Made by a program: the position numbers and the translations under genes
DNA from: Streptomyces sp. NBC_00370
Lineage (GTDB): Bacteria > Actinomycetota > Actinomycetes > Streptomycetales > Streptomycetaceae
DNA length: 64,000 nucleotides
NCBI RefSeq assembly: GCF_036084755.1
Contig: NZ_CP107968.1
Span: 4,495,501 to 4,559,500, forward strand
Direction of reading: 5' to 3'
Part shown: piece by piece, positions 51,850 to 59,949 of the stretch
How the letters are laid out: each line of letters begins with the position of its first letter
Position numbering within the stretch: position 1 is the first letter of the stretch
Notes under the pieces: model-generated
Seen by the model: only the letters and a program-made list of their open reading frames with translations
Told to the model about the DNA's origin: nothing
The model's database searches: none

Positions 51850-51882
51850 TGCGGACTCCGACCGTCAAACGCGGAGTCCGCA
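51850..51882. terminator. Terminator of the CBASS operon
   Basis: TGCGGACTCCG pairs perfectly with CGGAGTCCGCA around an 11-nt loop, 63 bp past the last CBASS gene on the leftward strand and before the methyltransferase start. Confidence 0.7.
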
Positions 51883-51945
51883 CTTTGCGAAGCGTGCCCG
51901 CAACCCTCCGAACTTCGAGGTCCGGCGCCCTTGGGTTTGAGCCTC

Positions 51946-53430
51946 TTATGCCTCTACGGTGAATGCTGCTTCGTATCCGTCTCCGATCTTGATGTCCTCA
52001 TAAACGACGGTCTGACACAGCCGGTTCCATCGGTTGCCCAGTAGAACAGCAAGTCCCATCGGGCAGGCGAGGAAGAGGTGCATGCGCTGAACTCGGCGAG
52101 TGGAGCGGCGGAGATGATCCCGGATGCCCACTGCCAAGGCGTTGGCGGCGGTGCTGCCGGAGACGGAGCCGTCGTTCGCTTTACCGCTCGGCGGGGCGAA
52201 GACGATGAGCTTACCGACCGGGAGGTCCTGCTCGCGCAGGTACTCCAGGACATCCCTGGTGATCTCCGTCGCGACCGCGATGGCGACAGCGATCTCTTGG
52301 CCTTGGCCAATCTCGTACTCAGCGACTTCCGGGACCAAGGCGGTCTCGAACGGGTCGTTGGTGGACCAGAGCTCGCTGCCGGCCCTACCCCGCTGCAGCG
52401 CTGCGAGGTCGGTCCCGGTGACCATGCGGAAGGTGGTACCAACCAGGAAGGCTGGCGCTAGACGGATGCTGCCCGTGACAGAGACGGCGGTCGTACCGGC
52501 GGGGAGGCGTCCGGGCGCGGCCTCAATGTCCGCCTGCAGCTGGGCCCAGGTATTCGGCGACAAGGGCCGACGCTTGGTGTATTCGGAGTCGCTTTCGAAG
52601 CGGTCGACCCAATCAATTGCGTGGTCGGCGTCCGGGGCCATCGGGTCTGGCTTAAGGGTGGCGATCGACAGGACGGCCCGAGCGGGGCCGGCCTTCAGGC
52701 CCAACTCGGCGACGGCGCTCTCGACCATTGCCAGCGTGAGCTCGCGCTGGCCGTCGCGGACCATCTTGGCGACCCATCCGGCTCCCGCCTCCAACGCCCG
52801 CTGGTCGTTGTGTAGACCCGTGACGGCCATTAACAGCTGCAGATGTTGCTGGTACTTGACCATGTTCACCGACAGGTCGAAGTGCAGAACCGACAGTAGG
52901 TCGAGGAGCTCGGCCTCGGTCAGACCTGCTTCCTCGGCCCACCGGGCACGGGCCTTGCCGCGATCCGACTTGTCTCCGCCGATACCTGCCTTCGGCATCA
53001 GGAGCCCGGTGCGGGCGTCGCAGACCTTCACCAGATCATCAGCGGGGTCGGCCGCCCTGTTGGTGACCAAGTGCAGTTCGACGCTGCCGCCGTCTGCGGT
53101 CAACTGCTTCCACGTCCTGGCGATCTTCTTGAGGATCGACGGGCCGCCGCTGTTGCTGGGCTTGGTCAGATATCCCGCGTTGACCGGCGTGGTGCTGTCG
53201 ACCGCGTACTTGACCTGCTTGTAGGTGTTCGGTGGAACGTCGCGCAGCAGGACGACGTCGTCGAGGTTGCCCGCGCCGTCGAGCTCGACGCCGACAGCGC
53301 GGACGGGATTGTGCGAGCGGGCGGCGTTCTCGCGCAAGAGGGTCAGGCAGGCTTCCCAGGCGACGAGCCATTGGTAGTAGTCGCCAGTGGTACGGACACT
53401 GGTGGGACCGGGGGCGGGGAGGTGGGCCAT
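51946..53430 (-). CDS. cap4: Cap4-like CBASS effector: nuclease plus SAVED domain
   Basis: 494 residues. The N-terminal part has VELDGAGNLDDVVLL and YKQVKYA, the D...Q-X-K layout of the Cap4 endonuclease (DUF4297-type). The C-terminal 190 residues fit a SAVED domain, with VSVTGSIRLAPAFLVG, IAVAIAVATEITRDV and MHLFLACPMGLAVLLGNRWN. SAVED binds a cyclic oligonucleotide and activates double-stranded DNA cutting, killing the infected cell. It shares one base with the ATPase stop (TGATG). Last gene of the CBASS operon. Confidence 0.85.
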   Translation of the reverse strand: MAHLPAPGPTSVRTTGDYYQWLVAWEACLTLLRENAARSHNPVRAVGVELDGAGNLDDVVLLRDVPPNTYKQVKYAVDSTTPVNAGYLTKPSNSGGPSILKKIARTWKQLTADGGSVELHLVTNRAADPADDLVKVCDARTGLLMPKAGIGGDKSDRGKARARWAEEAGLTEAELLDLLSVLHFDLSVNMVKYQQHLQLLMAVTGLHNDQRALEAGAGWVAKMVRDGQRELTLAMVESAVAELGLKAGPARAVLSIATLKPDPMAPDADHAIDWVDRFESDSEYTKRRPLSPNTWAQLQADIEAAPGRLPAGTTAVSVTGSIRLAPAFLVGTTFRMVTGTDLAALQRGRAGSELWSTNDPFETALVPEVAEYEIGQGQEIAVAIAVATEITRDVLEYLREQDLPVGKLIVFAPPSGKANDGSVSGSTAANALAVGIRDHLRRSTRRVQRMHLFLACPMGLAVLLGNRWNRLCQTVVYEDIKIGDGYEAAFTVEA

Positions 53431-54350
53431 CAGCGCTCCTCGGTGAAGACGGGGGTGGGCTCAAGGTTCTCGGCAAGGACGAGGAGGTCCTCGTCCATGA
53501 CGGGGCGGTCGGGGAAGGCTCGGAAGACCGCTGCCGGGACAAGGCGCTGGGTGAGGTCGGAGAAGGTGTAGCCGGGGCGGCCCTCGGTAGGGCCGGTGAG
53601 CTCGACGACCTTGCGGACGGTCTCCGGCCGGATGCCGAGTCCGTCGAGTGCTTGGGTGAGGACCGCGTGGCGCTGCTCGTCGCCGGGGCGGGTGAAGGTG
53701 AATGTGGCCGCGGCGCGGCGCATGACGGCCGGGTCGAGGGCGCCGACCCGGTTGGTGCACAGCACGACGACGACTGGGAGCGCGGCGCCGGCCAAGCCGT
53801 CGATGCCGGCCAAGAACGCGTCGACGCCGGCCCGATCCTCATGGTGCATCTGTTGGGCCTCGCGGGACTGCACCAGGGCGTCGGCCTCATCGACGACAAG
53901 AATCTGCACCGGGCGTGCTCGCTCAGCGCCCGACGCGCGCTTGCCTACCGTGTGCATGTGGGTAAAGGCGTCTCCAATGAGGGAGGTCATCTCGCCGACC
54001 AGGCCGCTACCGCGGGTGGCGAGCTTGAGCCGGTACAGGTACACCGGCAGATCGAGCCAGTCGGCGAGGTCACAGCCGAAAGATTCGGCCAGTGCGGACT
54101 TGCCGGAGCCGACGTCGCCGGCGAAAACGAACAGCGGCGCCCTATCTGTGAACAGGGCAAGAGCGGCGACGTTGCCGCCGTGGTACTGAGCGGCCCAGGA
54201 CCGGAGTCGGCGCGGGTCCGCGAGGAGCGCGGCTTCTTTGCGTAGGCGCAGCTTCGTCTCGTCCAGGCCGACCAGACGGTCGTAGCGGGCGCGTCGAGTG
54301 GGCTCGGGCAACTCGATGACGGGGTGGAACAGGTCGTCCTGGCTGGTCAC
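53430..54350 (-). CDS. cap6: TRIP13/Cap6-like AAA+ ATPase of CBASS
   Basis: 306 residues. Walker A is FAGDVGSGKSALAESF, Walker B ILVVDEADALV, sensor 1 VLCTNRVGALDP, with MRRAA following where the arginine finger lies. Such ATPases remodel the HORMA protein and switch the CD-NTase off. It lies 30 bp after the HORMA gene. Confidence 0.88.
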   Translation of the reverse strand: MTSQDDLFHPVIELPEPTRRARYDRLVGLDETKLRLRKEAALLADPRRLRSWAAQYHGGNVAALALFTDRAPLFVFAGDVGSGKSALAESFGCDLADWLDLPVYLYRLKLATRGSGLVGEMTSLIGDAFTHMHTVGKRASGAERARPVQILVVDEADALVQSREAQQMHHEDRAGVDAFLAGIDGLAGAALPVVVVLCTNRVGALDPAVMRRAAATFTFTRPGDEQRHAVLTQALDGLGIRPETVRKVVELTGPTEGRPGYTFSDLTQRLVPAAVFRAFPDRPVMDEDLLVLAENLEPTPVFTEER

Positions 54351-54380
54351 GTGCTCGTTCCTCCTGCGGATGGCGCTGGA

Positions 54381-54896
54381 CTAGTAGGCGACATAGACGT
54401 CGCGTGAGACGCCAGTGCCGTTGCGGGCGTAGCCGTGCCCCGTTGTGCTGGTGCCCGCGAGGGCGCTCGGGGCGGTGCCGGTCGTCCGGGAGATCGGCAG
54501 ATCCTCCTTGACCTCGGCCTGCTGGCTGCTGGTCAAAAGCGCGAAGGAAGAGCTGTAGGTCAGGAAGCTGTGAAAGGTGTAGCCGGTGAGGTCGAGCGGG
54601 TCCGGGAAGCTGCCCGGTCGGGAGTCGATGAGCTGGCCGCCGGCCGTGGCCTTGTAGCGCAGGCGGAACTTCCAGGCGTTGGTGGCGGTGTCGCGGAAGC
54701 CGTAGTCGACGGTGTCGAGATAGCCGTCGCGCAGGAGCAGGGCCACCTCCTCGGCGAACTTCTCGATTCTCTCGAGGGAGGGCTCGCCGTAGAGGTTGTA
54801 CAGCAGGCGCAGGTCGGCGGCGACTCTGCCTCCGACGTAGCGGGCATCGGTGATCGTGAACGAACCGGAAGTGGATCTGGAGTACGAGCCGGTCAT
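54381..54896 (-). CDS. cap7: Bacterial HORMA protein (Cap7-like) of CBASS
   Basis: 171 residues. ITDARYVGGRVAADLRLLYN and RDGYLDTVDYGFRDTATNAW with FRLRYKATAGGQL fit the bacterial HORMA family, and the C-terminal tail (GYARNGTGVSRDVYVAY) is the safety-belt region. HORMA binds a trigger peptide and activates the CD-NTase. ATG 54896 is used; GTG 54902 would overlap the upstream stop as GTGA. Only one HORMA gene is present. Confidence 0.82.
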   Translation of the reverse strand: MTGSYSRSTSGSFTITDARYVGGRVAADLRLLYNLYGEPSLERIEKFAEEVALLLRDGYLDTVDYGFRDTATNAWKFRLRYKATAGGQLIDSRPGSFPDPLDLTGYTFHSFLTYSSSFALLTSSQQAEVKEDLPISRTTGTAPSALAGTSTTGHGYARNGTGVSRDVYVAY

Positions 54897-54898
54897 GG

Positions 54899-55897
54899 TC
54901 ACTCTCCCGAGAAGGTGGGGCCGAACAGCTCGCGCCAGAGGTCGAGCGCCTCGCTCTTCGTGGTCGCGTAAGCGGCCGTCGTGAGGGTGTCGAGGGTCGT
55001 CTTGGCGTGGTTGACCAACCGCTGGCGGTCGAACTCGGTGTAGCCGCGAGCGACGTTGTTTTCCGGGTTGACCGGGTCCCAGACCTGGATAGGGTCTGTC
55101 GTCGCACTCACCTCGTCGGCCGTGTAGTAGTCGGTGAAGACGACCGGTGTCTTCAGGCCGGTGCGGACGATGTAGGAGAGGACCTGCTCGATCGCCTGCG
55201 GATAGTCGTCGACCTGCAGCGGCTTTCCGTTCCAGCCGACGTCCCAGAGGTGCGCGACCAAGAGTTCGATCAGGAAGGACTTGCAGCGCAGCTGCGGATC
55301 GCCCTCCTTGCTCTCGCGGATCCACGCCTTCAGCAGGCGGATCAGCTCCCGGTAGCCGTCGCCGGCCTCCCCTTTGCGCTTTTCGATGAAGCGCAGGTGC
55401 AGCGTGACCGAGGTGAGTACCTTGATGCCGCCGCTGGTGACCAGGTAGCCCCGGTCGTCCGGCTCGCCGGTGTAGAGCACCGGCACCACGTCGATCTTCA
55501 AGCCGGAGCCCCGCATAGTGATACCGACCGCGTGATCGGAGGGCTTGAAGTCCTCCGCGATCTTCGTCTTGCCGTAGACCTCTTTGCAGCGCTCCTCCAG
55601 CCAGGCCAATATCGTCGAGACGTCGATGCCGGGGTCACCGACGCACAGGTACGCGGCGACGTCCGCGTCGGACCCTGTGCCGCGCCTGCGACAGATCGCT
55701 GTGTGCTTGGCCGTGCTGCCGGACGCGCGGAGCTTCACCAGGTCGAAGTCCGGGTGGGCGGCGATGTAGTCCTCCAGCCGCTCCCGCAGGTAGTTCACCT
55801 GACGGCGGCGGTCCTTCGCCTCCTCCTTCGGCACGTTCACCTTGTTCTTCGCGAATGCCTTGAGGACCTCGTGGTCGACGTAGCTCTCCCCCGCCAT
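54899..55897 (-). CDS. CD-NTase (cGAS/DncV-like) of type III CBASS
   Basis: 332 residues. The nucleotidyltransferase core has LRASGSTAKHTAI, then GSDADVAAYL with the two-Asp metal site and LKIDVVPVL with the third. An OAS1-like helical C-terminus follows. When activated it makes a cyclic oligonucleotide that fires the SAVED effector. HORMA, ATPase and SAVED genes follow in order. Clade (C or D) and product cannot be told from the sequence alone. ATG 55897 follows GAAGGG. Confidence 0.88.
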   Translation of the reverse strand: MAGESYVDHEVLKAFAKNKVNVPKEEAKDRRRQVNYLRERLEDYIAAHPDFDLVKLRASGSTAKHTAICRRRGTGSDADVAAYLCVGDPGIDVSTILAWLEERCKEVYGKTKIAEDFKPSDHAVGITMRGSGLKIDVVPVLYTGEPDDRGYLVTSGGIKVLTSVTLHLRFIEKRKGEAGDGYRELIRLLKAWIRESKEGDPQLRCKSFLIELLVAHLWDVGWNGKPLQVDDYPQAIEQVLSYIVRTGLKTPVVFTDYYTADEVSATTDPIQVWDPVNPENNVARGYTEFDRQRLVNHAKTTLDTLTTAAYATTKSEALDLWRELFGPTFSGE

Positions 55898-56045
55898 GGC
55901 TGTTCACCCTTCACCCGAGGAGCCGATCGGTAGGAGAACAGGGTTACCACGCACCACTGACAAACCCGGTCGAAGTTGCGAGGGATGCCCCGGTGCCGAT
56001 AGCGGACCGTCTGCCGGGCCCTCCGGCTACGCCCGCCACACGAAC
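55898..56045. other. Promoter region of the CBASS operon
   Basis: About 150 bp to the right of the CD-NTase start and left of the site-3 repeats. It should hold the leftward CBASS promoter. A rightward frame ends in Thr/Ala-rich sequence like that at the end of Streptomyces integrases (TRTATKTATTHEE), but too little remains to call a gene. Confidence 0.45.
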
Positions 56046-56064
56046 TGCAACCAAAACTGCAACC
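56046..56064. repeat. Spaced direct repeat TGCAACC-N5-TGCAACC, left of site 3
   Basis: The same 7-bp units and 5-bp spacing as at sites 1 and 2, but 65 bp on the other side of the tRNA fragment. It would be the opposite arm in the circular form of segment 2. It may also encode part of an integrase tail. Confidence 0.5.
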
Positions 56065-56073
56065 ACACACGAA

Positions 56074-56105
56074 GAAGGGCCCCACCGCGACCGGTGGGGC
56101 CCTTC
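56074..56105. terminator. Element-borne tRNA terminator, site 3
   Basis: A perfect 14-bp stem (GAAGGGCCCCACCG and complement) with a 4-nt loop, the same as at site 2, lies 24 bp beyond the tRNA 3' end. Confidence 0.8.
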
Positions 56106-56128
56106 GACGTATTGCCCGGTGAGAGCAA

Positions 56129-56184
56129 TGGCGGAGGATACGAGATTCGAACTCGTGAGGGGTTGCCCCCAACACGCTTTCCAA
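56129..56184 (-). other. tRNA-Ser(GGA) 3' half: attachment site 3
   Basis: The third copy of the 56-bp tRNA 3' half. Its flanks match site 2 more closely than site 1. It separates segments 2 and 3. Confidence 0.85.
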
Positions 56185-56280
56185 ATGTTCGCCTGGGGGT
56201 TCGGGGTGAGTCATCGGCGTCCTGACCTGCGCCGGAATGAGAGGCGGGGCACCCAGTGGACGGTGCTGGACGGGGGTGAA

Positions 56281-56299
56281 CGAGACCCGAACTGAGACC
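56281..56299. repeat. Variant spaced direct repeat CGAGACC-N5-TGAGACC, site 3
   Basis: Two related 7-bp units with 5-bp spacing begin 97 bp after the tRNA fragment, the same position as the TGCAACC pairs at sites 1 and 2. The base change suggests a different integrase specificity. Confidence 0.5.
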
Positions 56300-56360
56300 A
56301 CATCCCATCCCGGACCTCGGCCTTTGCGGCAGCTCGCGGTCGCGAGGGTGCCCAACAACG

Positions 56361-56395
56361 GTGAAGGGCCGGGCGGGAGGCGTCCGGCCCTTCAC
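56361..56395. terminator. Hairpin terminator
   Basis: GTGAAGGGCCGG pairs perfectly with CCGGCCCTTCAC around an 11-nt loop. It lies 75 bp past the leftward small-membrane-protein gene and would end that transcript. Confidence 0.75.
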
Positions 56396-56469
56396 TTGCC
56401 GCGCGAGGCCAGCAAGGAATTGCCTGATGGCCACCATGCACGCCGAACAGGTAGCTGAGACCGCGTGCT

Positions 56470-56733
56470 TCACGGAGCTCGGGTTTCTGCGCTCGTCATC
56501 GTCGTCGGCCCGGATGCCGGGCCTGGCCGCTGCAACGTCTCGCCGGCGTCTCCTAGGCTGAAGAGAAGCGTCAGGACGGTCATGACGCCCACTGCCGCTC
56601 CGATCGCGCCCACCAGGTCTCCTCGGGTGGAGGCACCGGTATGGGTCTGCGTGGTGTGCTTGTAGACGGCGAGCCCGACGACGCAGCCGATGACGAGGAG
56701 CATCACGGCTTCGGAGGAGATCTGTACGGTCAT
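56470..56733 (-). CDS. Small two-helix membrane protein
   Basis: 87 residues with two membrane helices (AVMLLVIGCVVGLAVY; VGAIGAAVGVMTVLTLLF) and a short Pro/Thr-rich tail. It overlaps the sigma-like gene by 4 bp, so the two work together. Family not recognised; similar partners occur next to regulators in Streptomyces islands. Confidence 0.65.
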   Translation of the reverse strand: MTVQISSEAVMLLVIGCVVGLAVYKHTTQTHTGASTRGDLVGAIGAAVGVMTVLTLLFSLGDAGETLQRPGPASGPTTMTSAETRAP

Positions 56734-57551
56734 CGCTGGTTTGCCTCGAAGAACTGCGGCCGACTGATTTTCCCGCTCGCCGCGAGCACCCGAGCGGTTC
56801 CGCGGAGCCGGTGCAGCTGTCCCTCGACCGCGCGGGCGCTCATACCGCCCAGCAGAGCACCGATCTCGCGCTGGTTCAGCTCCGGGCGGCGCAGCATCAG
56901 CGTGCAGATGGCAGCAGCCTCCGGGGTGGCCTCGCTCAGTATCCGTCGCAGCGTGTCACGCGAGGCGACCGTTTCGGCAGGGTCGTCGAACAGACTGAGC
57001 TGGCCGGGGAACACGGCTTCGATATCAGTGAGGTTGAGGAGCCCGTAAGCCCTCATGTTCACTTCCCGGCGCCGCTTCCGGGACCAGGTCTTGAAGACGT
57101 CGCCGAAGGCCATGACGCATCCGCCCACGAAGAAGGTGAACATGCTGGCGCCCTTGTCCGGGTTCCATTCGCCGCCGCGCAGCGAGCGCTCCAGGAAGCG
57201 GGGTGCGGCCGCCGTGACGCTGTCCACGGCCAGGGCTTCGCGCACCTCTGAGGTTCGAGCGAGGATGGACAGTTCGACCTCTGAGGTGTCGAAGGCCACG
57301 TTGTAGCGGTGGCAGTGATGGGAGATGGCGCCCGATCGCATCCATGCCGTCAGGGTGCGGATGGCGTAGGTCCACAGCTCCTGGGCGAAGACGTCGTAGC
57401 GGGGGCCGCGGAACTCCACCCGCAGCAACTCGTCGTACAGTTTCCGGTCCTGCACGAGGGTCGGGGGAGGCGGATCGTCCCCGTCCTCGAATGGGATCTT
57501 CACCTTCAGCTCGGCTTCGTCGCCACTGCTGATCATTTTGAGCAACACCAA
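56730..57551 (-). CDS. Sigma-factor-like regulatory protein
   Basis: About 273 residues. A middle segment (FLERSLRGGEWNPDKGASMF, DVFKTWSRKRRREVNM) resembles sigma region 2, and the C-terminal HTH (ELNQREIGALLGGMSARAVE) resembles region 4. It is longer than ECF sigma factors and may be a divergent sigma factor. The start is uncertain among TTG 57551, GTG 57548 and ATG 57536. Coupled to a membrane protein gene. Confidence 0.65.
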   Translation of the reverse strand: MVLLKMISSGDEAELKVKIPFEDGDDPPPPTLVQDRKLYDELLRVEFRGPRYDVFAQELWTYAIRTLTAWMRSGAISHHCHRYNVAFDTSEVELSILARTSEVREALAVDSVTAAAPRFLERSLRGGEWNPDKGASMFTFFVGGCVMAFGDVFKTWSRKRRREVNMRAYGLLNLTDIEAVFPGQLSLFDDPAETVASRDTLRRILSEATPEAAAICTLMLRRPELNQREIGALLGGMSARAVEGQLHRLRGTARVLAASGKISRPQFFEANQR

Positions 57552-58065
57552 TCCTCGCGCCGTAGTTTTAAGTCTGGCGACTCATATGGATGCGAAGACT
57601 CGAGACCCCACACTTTGCTGCGACTTTTTCTGGCGCTGCCGATAATTTCTAGGCGCTGTGCATTGGCGGTCAGCGATGGCAGGACTTGGACCCGACGCCG
57701 GTCATCGATGCCGCCGTAGTCGGATCGCCTCAGATGGGCGGCAAGCACCCGACGCTCCATCTCCGGCCCCAGCAAGCCGGCCAACCGGATCGCCGAACTC
57801 TTCGCCGGCACCGCTTCGCCACCCGGGCGGAAGCGAGGCCGAAGATCGCGATATGGGTCACCGGCTTCTGCCGCACCAGGCGCCGCCACCGCGCGGCCGC
57901 CCGCCACCGTCGAGAACACCATCCGAGAAGCGCGTGGCCACACCGCCACCAGGACCAGGCTGCATGACTGATGCGTGCTGGTGTTGCCGTTTTCTCATGA
58001 GCGCCGTGGCCGAGCACGTCCGATCGATTCAGTTGAGACTGAGCGGGATTCCGCTAGGGCACGTA
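57552..58065. other. Region without a convincing gene
   Basis: About 510 bp. A leftward frame at 57533-57949 encodes protein-like sequence (AIRLAGLLGPEMERRVLAAH) and overlaps the sigma-like start by 19 bp. It has no clear ribosome site or family, so it may be a remnant. Promoters for both flanks are expected here. Confidence 0.4.
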
Positions 58066-58635
58066 ATGAGCATGAACGGATCGATGGCGAAGTGGGCATG
58101 GTCGGTGGCCGAGGCGGAGCTGCATGAGCCCCTTCCTCGTCGATGGATGCACTCGCAAGGGGTCGCGCGGCGCGCGGCCGAACTGACGGAACTCCTGGGC
58201 GCTGACGCGGACCTGCTGGCCTCTGCCGCCGTGCTTCACGACGTGGGCTACGCACCGCGGCTGGCAGCGACAGGCTTTCATCCGTTGGATGGTGCCCGTT
58301 TTCTTCGTGACGACCATGCAGCGGATGAGCGGCTGGTGCGGTTGGTGGCGAACCACTCGTTGGCGTTGCTGGAAGCCGACGAGCGCGGGCTTCGGGGCGA
58401 TCTGGAAGCCGAATTTCCGCTGCTCGACGACCGCTGGCTCGTGGATGCCTTGGTGTATTGCGACATGACGACGACGCCTGACGGGAAGGGCACGTCTGCC
58501 GAGGGCCGGCTGGAGGAGATCATGGATCGTTACGGTGCAGACAGCGTGGTGGGGCGGTTCATCCGTCGAGCGTCGTCGGACATGCTCGCGGCCGTGGGGC
58601 GCGTGGAGGCGGCGCTGGCGGCTCAGCCCAGATAG
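58066..58635 (+). CDS. HD-domain phosphohydrolase
   Basis: 189 residues from ATG 58066. The HD motif is HSQGVARRAAELTEL, then ASAAVLHDVGYAPRL, and VANHSLALLEADERG with DALVYCDMTTTPDGKG gives the later metal ligands. It should hydrolyse a phosphate ester such as a nucleotide. It is convergent with the Nudix gene and overlaps it by 13 bp. Confidence 0.82.
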   Translation: MSMNGSMAKWAWSVAEAELHEPLPRRWMHSQGVARRAAELTELLGADADLLASAAVLHDVGYAPRLAATGFHPLDGARFLRDDHAADERLVRLVANHSLALLEADERGLRGDLEAEFPLLDDRWLVDALVYCDMTTTPDGKGTSAEGRLEEIMDRYGADSVVGRFIRRASSDMLAAVGRVEAALAAQPR

Positions 58636-59090
58636 GGGTAGGTGCCAGCGAGGTAGTCGCCGATCTGTTGGCGCATGCTGGGGTGGATGTCGTACCGGTC
58701 CAGGTCGTCTGGCTGTACGTAGCGGACCCCGTCGGCCTCGTCGTTAATGGTGGGCTCGCCGCCTACGGGGCGGCCGATGTAGGTGTTCTCGTACTGCTGG
58801 CGGATCTCGCCGTCGGTGTAGGCCACGATGTGGTTCGGGTTCGTGTAGACCCCCAAGAAGCCCGTGATCTCGGCGATGATCCCGGTCTCTTCAAGGCATT
58901 CACGCACTGCGCACTGGGCCGCAGTCTCGCCGATGTCCTGCGCGCCCCCCGGCAGGGCCCACTGGCCGGTGTCCCGGCGGCGCTGGAGGAGTATGGCGCC
59001 GTTGTCGTCGACGACGAGCAGGTTGTTGGCGGGGATGAGCGTGTTCGCCTTGGGGGCCTTGGGGTCGTTGTAGTACTCAGTCCTGCCCAT
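58623..59090 (-). CDS. Nudix hydrolase
   Basis: 155 residues from ATG 59090 behind AGGAGGAG. The Nudix box is complete: GGAQDIGETAAQCAVRECLE followed by ETGII. It cleaves a nucleoside diphosphate linked to another group. The HTH/PLD-like regulator gene upstream overlaps it by 14 bp, so it is co-expressed with that regulator. Confidence 0.88.
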   Translation of the reverse strand: MGRTEYYNDPKAPKANTLIPANNLLVVDDNGAILLQRRRDTGQWALPGGAQDIGETAAQCAVRECLEETGIIAEITGFLGVYTNPNHIVAYTDGEIRQQYENTYIGRPVGGEPTINDEADGVRYVQPDDLDRYDIHPSMRQQIGDYLAGTYPYLG

Positions 59091-59859
59091 GTGGCGAGGG
59101 CTCCTCCTGGTCTGGTGTCCAGGGCCGTGCGGTGGCCCAGACAGCGTCGAAACTCTGAGCGTAGTTGTCGAACCAGCCCGCCGTGTCTGCTCTGCGGAGA
59201 TGGAGGAGGGGGTTGGCACTGGCGGGCTGGCCCCAGACATGCGGGTTGATCAGAAGATCATCGTCGTACCGGAACATGGAGGTGTAGAGCGTGGTGTCGT
59301 GCAGTCTCACCTCGCATCCGGCCTCGGACAACAGGGGGCGGTAGTAGGTCAGGGAGGCGCGGATCTTGGCGGCGAGTGTGTCGCCGATTCCCTCTTCGTG
59401 GCCACGGATTGCTGCAGCCCGGCCCTTCGAGTCGCCGAAGCAGAGCCGCACTCGCACCCCGCTCGACGCACGTTCGGCGAGCATCTTGGCCACGTGCGGG
59501 TTGGACTGAGCGAAGAAGGTGCCGGAGAAGACGAGGACGCTGATCTGCTCCTGGGCGCCGTTGAGCAGCGACAGCCACGTGTCGCGCGGGACGCTCGCCC
59601 GGTTCTGGTAGGTCCCGATCAGCTCCTGTCCTGAACCAGTGAGCTGCTGCTGCGTGCTCGGCGCCGGTGCGGGCCAGAGGAACAGTTCCTCCACCCGTAA
59701 GTGCTTGGCCACGCGGAAGCGGTGGCGAGGATGGGGAACGCGTCCGCCGAGCCACCGGCCAACGGTCTTGGGGTCCACCTCGCAGACTTCGGCGAGTGAT
59801 TCGGGTGGGATGCCACGCTGGGCGAGCACGGAGTGCAATCGCTCGTTCACAGACGCCAT
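59077..59859 (-). CDS. HTH regulator with PLD-like (DUF5919-type) domain
   Basis: 260 residues. The N-terminal XRE-type HTH includes IPPESLAEVCEVDPKTVGRW and VPHPRHRFRVAKHL. The C-terminal 160 residues have a phospholipase D-like fold pattern (ISVLVFSGTFFAQSNPHV, GVRVRLCFGDSKGR) but the second HKD motif is replaced by LHDTTLY, so it is probably a ligand-binding relic. It is divergent from the HAD gene. The intervening 90 bp hold GGGACGT motifs that it may bind. Confidence 0.8.
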   Translation of the reverse strand: MASVNERLHSVLAQRGIPPESLAEVCEVDPKTVGRWLGGRVPHPRHRFRVAKHLRVEELFLWPAPAPSTQQQLTGSGQELIGTYQNRASVPRDTWLSLLNGAQEQISVLVFSGTFFAQSNPHVAKMLAERASSGVRVRLCFGDSKGRAAAIRGHEEGIGDTLAAKIRASLTYYRPLLSEAGCEVRLHDTTLYTSMFRYDDDLLINPHVWGQPASANPLLHLRRADTAGWFDNYAQSFDAVWATARPWTPDQEEPSPHGQD

Positions 59860-59887
59860 ACAAGCCGAGACCGGTCAGGAGCGGCAA

Positions 59888-59906
59888 GGACGTTTCGGGA
59901 CGTTCC
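59888..59906. promoter_or_regulatory. Iterated GGGACGT motifs, divergent promoter
   Basis: GGACGTTTC is followed directly by GGGACGTTCC. The pair lies between the regulator and the HAD gene. Related units recur before the radical SAM gene, which points to a shared operator. Confidence 0.45.
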
Positions 59907-59949
59907 ACGGAAGGAGGGGGGGCATGGCTGCTGTATTTACGCTGGATGC

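Larger units (their letters stand above)
44567..56128. mobile_element. Island segment 2: defence island
   Basis: This 11.5-kb segment between att sites 2 and 3 contains an unknown protein, an IS5-type element, three PaeR7I-like nuclease genes, a DNA methyltransferase and a CBASS operon. It has no integrase. It has the form of a cis-mobilizable defence cassette. Confidence 0.75.
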
